In this document: positions 58,965-64,000 of the stretch, one piece after another | Layout of the letters: the number at the start of each line of letters is the position of its first letter | Numbering within the stretch: the first letter of the stretch is position 1 | Origin: Paratinospora sagittata | Lineage: Eukaryota > Streptophyta > Magnoliopsida > Ranunculales > Menispermaceae | Assembly: GCA_035771175.1 (NCBI GenBank) | Contig: CM069595.1 | Coordinates: 1,279,122-1,343,121 of the forward strand | Direction: 5' to 3' | DNA: 64,000 nucleotides | Translations under genes and position numbers: made by a program | Notes under the pieces: generated by a model | What the model was told of the DNA's origin: nothing | Databases searched by the model: none | The model's input: only the letters and a program-made list of their open reading frames with translations

Positions 58965-59872
58965 TTAGATGGTCATATATTCATAATCACTGATCAAACG
59001 TTGGTGAAGCGGAGATAGTCCTTGTTGGAAGGTAGCAATATGTAATGCCCGTGATGGCATCTGATTTCCTTTTGGGTCTTTTTCATCTGGGTCAACCATG
59101 GTTAGCTGCTTGATGATCTCCCTCCTCGGATCAGCTGCAATTGGGTAGGTTACCTTGCACCCTGGCTGCACCCAATATTCACACACAACTACATCAGATC
59201 ACAAAAACCAAATTAATTAAGATCACCATGCACCCAATAATTAAAATTAAATTAAGAAAAATGCTTTCTGTAAAGTACAGAAATGCTAGCTATCCCATGA
59301 CAAAAATGCTCAAATTAATTACAGAACAGTTGTCATTTATGTAAAGTAATTAAAGCACCAAATAGGCTAATATGCTAAGGGTAATACTAATTATCGGTTT
59401 CAGTCACTGGAAATTTATAAACATTAGGTAGTACTGGAAGAAGCTACTAACCGTGTAAGCTTCGATATCTTTAATCCACTCATGATGAGACTGGACATCA
59501 TCGCAGGAGATACCCATAAGCTTCACCCCTCTCTCATTGAATTCCTCTGCATAAGCCGCCATTCTTCCCAACTCCGTAGTGCACACAGGAGTAAAGTCCG
59601 CTGTTATATTATAATTAAACACCAAACACAACCATCACATTTTAAATTAAACTTAAAACTCTTCTTCAAACTCATCAGAAATATTAATTTATGAATTCCC
59701 AATGGAACTAATACTAACTATTAGTACATAATTAGATTAAATTGATATATAGACCTGGATGAGAAAAGATGATGGTCCAACTATCTCCAATATAATCATG
59801 AAGCTTGAACTTCCCATGGGTCGTCCCCAGTTCCAGATTCGGAACAGTATCTCCGATCGTCAGCCCCGGCAT
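58965..59872 (-). pseudogene. PER1: 1-Cys peroxiredoxin (PER1-like) with internal deletion
   Basis: Three exons, 59755-59872, 59452-59600 and 58965-59165, read as 155 residues instead of about 216-220. The N-terminal half is intact: [20 protein letters not shown], the peroxidatic site [52 protein letters not shown] and MPSRALHI. After ALHI, about 65 residues usual in the family are missing. The gene then resumes as [17 protein letters not shown], the normal C-terminus, in another frame (TGA at 58994-58996). The actual frame reads on to an unrelated tail and stops at 58965. The resolving-free catalytic Cys is present, but the C-terminal arm needed for dimer packing is lost. 1-Cys Prx detoxifies peroxides in embryo and aleurone nuclei of dry seeds. 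Confidence 0.85.
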
Positions 59873-59984
59873 CTTCTTCGATCCCCACTCCCAAAAAACA
59901 CAATTATAGAACCAAAGCTTAAAATTTCTCTCAAATCTTTTTCGCTCTTCTTATTTGCGGCAAGCGTAGCAGCAGTTGTTTCTA

Positions 59985-60118
59985 TTATATAGAGTGTTGA
60001 AATGCGGGTAGTAGCTAGTAATGGGGCCCCCGCGTATGGATGCAACGTGGCGGATGGTGGGCGCCGTGGCTTCACGCTCTCGCCTACGGGCATTGTCCCT
60101 GACCTCTCAACACGTGGA
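59985..60118 (-). promoter_or_regulatory. Peroxiredoxin promoter: TATA box and ABRE/G-box
   Basis: TATATAA lies at 59985-59991 on the minus strand, 113 bp before the start codon. A CACGTG core in an ABRE-like context (ACACGTGG, 60110-60117) lies about 125 bp further upstream. ABREs fit the ABA- and seed-related expression known for PER1 genes. Confidence 0.55.
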
Positions 60119-60119
60119 T

Positions 60120-60638
60120 ATTCTGTGTACTTCGACCAATGAACTGATTCGCTACAATATAACGTACCGACGAGGTCACCACACTTCTCTTGACTCTTCT
60201 TTTGGTGCAATCATAGTATCGCACCATAAAAGCAGGGGCCTTTTTCGTGGGCCTAGGTGAAAGAATTTGAGCCCATTGGGCTATTAAGCAATATAAGGAG
60301 CTGGGTGATTCTATTTATATCCACCAAATTACTCATCCAACCCATGATGATACATAAGTATATATAAGTAGGGAAAAGACGAGTGTATTTGTTGGTGGAT
60401 ACAAATAAAAGCTCCTTAGGCAATTCTATTTATATTCACCAAAAAACGAATATGGAAAAAAACGTTTTCCTACAACATTTATAATTAATTATGAATCATA
60501 ATATACCAACCCCAAAAATTATATATAATAATGCTTTGTTTTATATATTAAATATTTCATGCCACTAGAACAATCCCTATAGTGTAAATAAATTTAGGGA
60601 TAATTATTAGATACATAACGCCCATAATATAGAACGGA
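60120..60638. other. Spacer between peroxiredoxin and propeller genes
   Basis: AT-rich. A short motif, TTCTATTTATAT(C/T)CACCAAA, occurs twice (near 60309 and 60423). No gene recognised. Confidence 0.5.
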
Positions 60639-62600
60639 TCATATATCACAGGTGATCCACCGTGGTTCCTCAAATTGACCTTTGAGGTTGTCTCCAGCCA
60701 TCTTGCTCTCCAAACTCAAGGACCCCAAGTCCACGTCATCAGTCTGATGCCATGCTGGCGTACCATTCTCATACCCATTCCACGTCAGCCTCCTAAGTTC
60801 ACTCCCATCTAGCCTCGCCATGTACAAGTCACCGTACGGCTGAAACTGATTCGGCAACGACACAGGCTCAGCCGATACACCACCCAAGTTGGCCGTAAAG
60901 AGCAGCCACTTGGAATCCGGGCTGAAGCACACGTGGTTCATCCTCTCCCTGTTCACCTCCTCAGATCCCTCTCCTCCCGCCACGTGCACACGACGGAGGC
61001 CCGTACCGTCGTGACGAATCACGTAGATGCTGAACGCCTCGACGTTATCGGGGTTATGACGGTTGGACGAGAAAGCGATGAGTTCTCCGTCTGGTGACCA
61101 CGACGGCATCGTGTCGATCCAAGGCCCTTCCGTTAACTGACGGATCCCGCCGTTAAACTCTCCGTCAACCGCGTCGACTATGTAGAGGTTCTTGTGTCCG
61201 GTTCGACCGGACCGGAAGACCACGTGCTTTCCGTCCGGCGAGCAAGAGGGGAACGCATTGTTGCCGGTGTCCTCTCTGGTGAGGATTTTCACTTCAGATG
61301 AGATCTCTTCTCGATCGTCGTCGAGATCTGCGGGATTGAATGAGATTCGTGCAATCTGAACCGTTGCTTTAGGAGACTCGAAGATCGGTCCGATTGAAGT
61401 GTAGATGACGCCGTTCTCTGTTCGGCTCCACGAGGTGTAAAACGCGGTCCGGTCTGTTAAAACGGTCCATCTCTTCGAACCGTCCGATTTCATGATTTTG
61501 ACGCCGGAAAGATCTTTGTTAAACGCAATCAAATCTCCGGCGGCAGAAAACGAAGGGAAAAATCCGTTGATCCTGAGCATTCTCAGAGCATTTATCTGTG
61601 ATTTTACTGGTTCGAGGTGCGGAATCGTTGAGTCACCAGGAGCTGATTCGCCTCTGAATCGGTGGTAACCGAGGAATCTTGAATCAGGGGAGAAAAACGG
61701 ATTGTAATGGTGGATGTAAGGATTCAAAGTCTCAGTCACTTTGTGAAAGGACTCTGTTTTCAGATTGAATATCTCGATGTGACGGAAATCCTTTCCGCGC
61801 CTCCGAGTTGCGACGGCGATAAATTTACCGTCGTGCGATGCCGCCGGAGTGAAGGCATGGAGTCCCGTCGGAATGATACGACGAGGCTCGGAAATAGCAA
61901 ATTCTCTGGAATTTTCGAAATTCTCCGGTAGATCTACTCGGAAAATGCTCCACCATCCGTCATCGGCGATCCGATGGAAAAAGATCGTCGAGTCGCCTGA
62001 CCAGGTCGGCCATCCGCCATGGCTACAGATTACGGTACGCTGAGTCGGATCGGAAGCTGGAAAAACAACAATATCAGTGTCGAGCTCGTTAAATTCGCCT
62101 TTCCACGGTCGAAACCCGTTCGATGCAACAGCGACGAACTTCCCCGACCGTGAAACAGCCGGACTGTAATCAACAGCTCCAAAAGGAGTCAAACGAACGG
62201 TTTTCGCATCATCGAGGCTGGTAGAGTAAACCGCAGACCAGCTTTTGAACATTTGATCGGGCGATTCATGAGCTGACACGAAGTACAGGAAGCCGTTTCT
62301 TACGGTTGGACGATCGTGAAAGAGAGACTCGGACACACCTCCAAGTTGCTCCGGACTCGAATTTCCCGATCGTTTCGAGTAAATTCTAGCAGAACCGGTT
62401 CTCTCCGACACGAATACGATGGTGTCGTCTTCATCGGCAAACTGGCCGTTAAAGTTAATAGAAGCACCGTCTGTCAGGCGGTGTTCCGTCCATTTATTTG
62501 CTCCTCCGTCGAGATTCTCCGGAAGATGAAATGAGAACACATCGAAGCCGTATTGAGGCCTGCCGACCGTGGAGAATACGATCGTTCCCGCAGGATCCAT
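60639..62600 (-). CDS. DPP6-N-terminal-like / TolB-type beta-propeller protein
   Basis: A single exon encodes 653 residues. The first ATG in frame is MDPAGTIVFSTVGRPQYGFD at 62600; upstream the frame opens only with TTG. Repeated PD40/WD40-like blades carry the signatures SPDSRFLGYHRF, SCSPDGKHVVFRSGRTGHKN, SWSPDGELIAFSSNRHNPDN and SPDSKWLLFTANLGG, typical of TolB-like and dipeptidyl-peptidase-IV N-terminal propellers. No peptidase domain follows and no signal peptide is evident. The family is conserved in land plants as DPP6 N-terminal domain-like proteins of unknown biochemical role, probably protein-binding scaffolds. The gene is head to head with the importin-like gene, 503 bp between start codons. 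The base composition is GC-richer than its surroundings. Confidence 0.9.
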   Translation of the reverse strand: MDPAGTIVFSTVGRPQYGFDVFSFHLPENLDGGANKWTEHRLTDGASINFNGQFADEDDTIVFVSERTGSARIYSKRSGNSSPEQLGGVSESLFHDRPTVRNGFLYFVSAHESPDQMFKSWSAVYSTSLDDAKTVRLTPFGAVDYSPAVSRSGKFVAVASNGFRPWKGEFNELDTDIVVFPASDPTQRTVICSHGGWPTWSGDSTIFFHRIADDGWWSIFRVDLPENFENSREFAISEPRRIIPTGLHAFTPAASHDGKFIAVATRRRGKDFRHIEIFNLKTESFHKVTETLNPYIHHYNPFFSPDSRFLGYHRFRGESAPGDSTIPHLEPVKSQINALRMLRINGFFPSFSAAGDLIAFNKDLSGVKIMKSDGSKRWTVLTDRTAFYTSWSRTENGVIYTSIGPIFESPKATVQIARISFNPADLDDDREEISSEVKILTREDTGNNAFPSCSPDGKHVVFRSGRTGHKNLYIVDAVDGEFNGGIRQLTEGPWIDTMPSWSPDGELIAFSSNRHNPDNVEAFSIYVIRHDGTGLRRVHVAGGEGSEEVNRERMNHVCFSPDSKWLLFTANLGGVSAEPVSLPNQFQPYGDLYMARLDGSELRRLTWNGYENGTPAWHQTDDVDLGSLSLESKMAGDNLKGQFEEPRWITCDI

Positions 62601-63103
62601 TGCACCGGAGATTTCGCTGTGAGTTCCTTCTCGATATTGAGACCAGATGAGATAGAGAGACTGACAAAGGAGTAACAAAGCAAATTGAATTTGTCAGTCA
62701 TCTAATCTACCAACGTGGTTCCTCTGTCGCCCTATGGCTAATAAGTAAGTACAGTTACTTGGCGAGAACGAAAATGCTACCGCTAGCCGTCAATATAGAC
62801 CATTTTATTTAATCTAATTCTAGTGATCTTATCGCTCTAATGTATTTTTTAATTTTTTTGAAAAATAATGTTAGGCTTAATAATTATTAATGTATTTTTT
62901 TTAGATAATCAGTTTCCTTTTTTCCTGTTTCATTCACGACTGTTTTCTATCCCGTGCTCCTTGGCTCTCTTTTTACTCAAGAGTAAGTAGGGTTTAACAT
63001 TCGGGCGCCAAGCTCATTTTCCCGCCAATCTGTCTCCTCTTCCACAACATAGTTTTTTTTTTTTTTTTAACAAGAGATTTTGATTGAGAATCAGGTGGAA
63101 TTC
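62601..63103. promoter_or_regulatory. Bidirectional promoter region
   Basis: The 503 bp between the divergent propeller and importin-like start codons must hold both promoters. GGCGCCAAGCTCATTTTCCC, with a GGCGCCA and a TTTCCCGCC E2F-like site (63003-63026), lies about 80 bp before the importin-like start. Confidence 0.45.
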
Positions 63104-63809
63104 ATGGCGGCCTTAATCACCGAAATCGTTCAGCTGTTGAATCAGACGCTCAGCCCAGACAGCACCGTCGTAGGATCTGCAACCGAAGCTCTCGATCGGC
63201 TTTCCTCCGTTCCTGATTTCTCTTTTGCTCTGATCCATATATCCACTGGTAAATCTCTATTGATTAGTTCTGTTTTGTTGTTCTTGTTATTGATTTTGAT
63301 TGCGTGATGATGTTCTTCGGAGTTTCTATCGTTCATTGAAGTGAATTTCGTTTTTGTTTAACAGTAGGTGAGAATCGAGGGCTGAGAATAGCTGCCGCCA
63401 CATATTTGAAGAATTTCACTCGACGAAATCTCGATGGGGAAGGATCGTCCTCTAAGATCAGTGTCCAGTTCAGGAATCGGCTAGTTCAAGCTTTGCTTCA
63501 AGTGGAACCAGTGGTTCTTAAAGTCTTAGTTGAAGCTGTACGCAGATTTTACTCTGTTTTGTGTCGTCGTTTATCGCTTTCTACTCTATATTTTATTTGA
63601 CAGGTAAGGAGAATTGATATTAGCCAGTGTATGTGCAGTTTCGGGTTATAATCATGAATGAGTTTGTGAAGCAGAATTCTTGGCCTGAACTTGTGCCTGA
63701 ATTGTGGTCAGTAATTCAAAACAGCCATCTTATCAGTGAAGGCTCTAATTCGCAATGGAACACCATCAACGCGCTTACCATTCTTCAAGCAATTATTAGA
63801 CCTTTCCAG
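63104..63809 (+). CDS. Importin-beta-like (ARM/HEAT) protein, first three exons (partial)
   Basis: Exons 63104-63248, 63368-63537 and 63639-63809 give 162 residues with consistent phases; the gene continues past the window end. The start MAALITEIVQLLNQTLSPDS and ATEALDRLSSVPDFSFALIH, then GLRIAAATYLKNFTRRNL, match the importin-beta N-terminal pattern (A-x-x-L-x-x-L... R-x-A-A-x-x-LKN). NSWPELVPELWSVIQNS follows (WPEL..., as in importins 7, 8 and 11). Karyopherins carry cargo through nuclear pores and bind Ran through this N-terminal part. An alternative acceptor for exon 3 (CAG at 63601-63603) would add residues but breaks the family pattern. A (GTAG) acceptor opens exon 2. Confidence 0.82.
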
Positions 63810-64000
63810 GTATTTGTTTTACAATCCTATTAATTACATTTTTTTTCATTAAAAAAAAAAAAAAAATCAATCTCCAGTTGACTTATTTGGATTGTTAATG
63901 AAAATCTCAAATTTCAAGCTTAATTAGCTGCAAATGTTTCTTCTTATGGTGAACTTGATGTATTTTATTTCATTACAAACAAAATATACATTTTAATAGA

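Noticed and set aside
58965..59165. Alternative 3' splice form to explain the short peroxiredoxin
   Set aside because: No AG acceptor or additional exon with the missing middle part was found between 58964 and 59165 or in the next few hundred bases; a deletion explains both parts.

Overview
This is a nuclear window from a flowering plant, most likely a eudicot. Genes are intron-rich with GT-AG junctions and AT-rich introns. Plant-only families are present: PPR proteins, a CAMTA transcription factor, a type I MADS pair, an X8-domain remnant, PDR-type ABCG exons, a GUB_WAK_bind protein and a plant-type U2 snRNA promoter. All common classes of plant mobile elements occur. I could not fix the species. 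Exon borders were worked out by hand from splice consensus, reading phase and family resemblance; no search or alignment was run.

Region by region: (1) 1-5.9 kb holds a PPR gene cut by the window edge and a complete seven-exon HEL2/ZNF598-type E3 ligase gene, both on the minus strand. (2) 6-17.3 kb is a decayed, duplicated block. Two type I (M-gamma-like) MADS genes about 8.2 kb apart share coding and flanking sequence; one has a premature stop. Between them lie a U2 snRNA gene that looks functional, two decayed U2 copies, scattered exons of a PDR-type ABCG transporter, an X8-domain remnant, a SINE and hAT-like elements. (3) 18.3 kb holds a small secreted-protein gene. (4) 20.1-27.3 kb is a PPR gene split by a young Ty1/copia element (588-bp LTRs, target duplication CTTTC). 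(5) 30.1-39.0 kb is a complete Mutator-like element (MULE) with a 9-bp target duplication. It carries a full transposase gene, a full plant-mobile-domain (PMD) gene and arrays of palindromes at both ends. (6) 39.6-55.7 kb is a 12-exon CAMTA gene whose long introns hold LINE, RTE and SINE remnants. (7) 56.6-63.8 kb holds a kinase-less GUB_WAK_bind gene, a 1-Cys peroxiredoxin gene with an internal deletion, a single-exon DPP6-N/TolB-like propeller gene, and the first three exons of an importin-beta-like gene.

The MULE ends 585 bp before the CAMTA start codon, and the copia element disrupts a PPR reading frame that has not decayed since. Transposition has therefore reshaped this locus recently. 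The strongest candidate for something not described before is the MULE: two intact genes, a perfect target duplication, and long inverted ends built from matched palindromic units.
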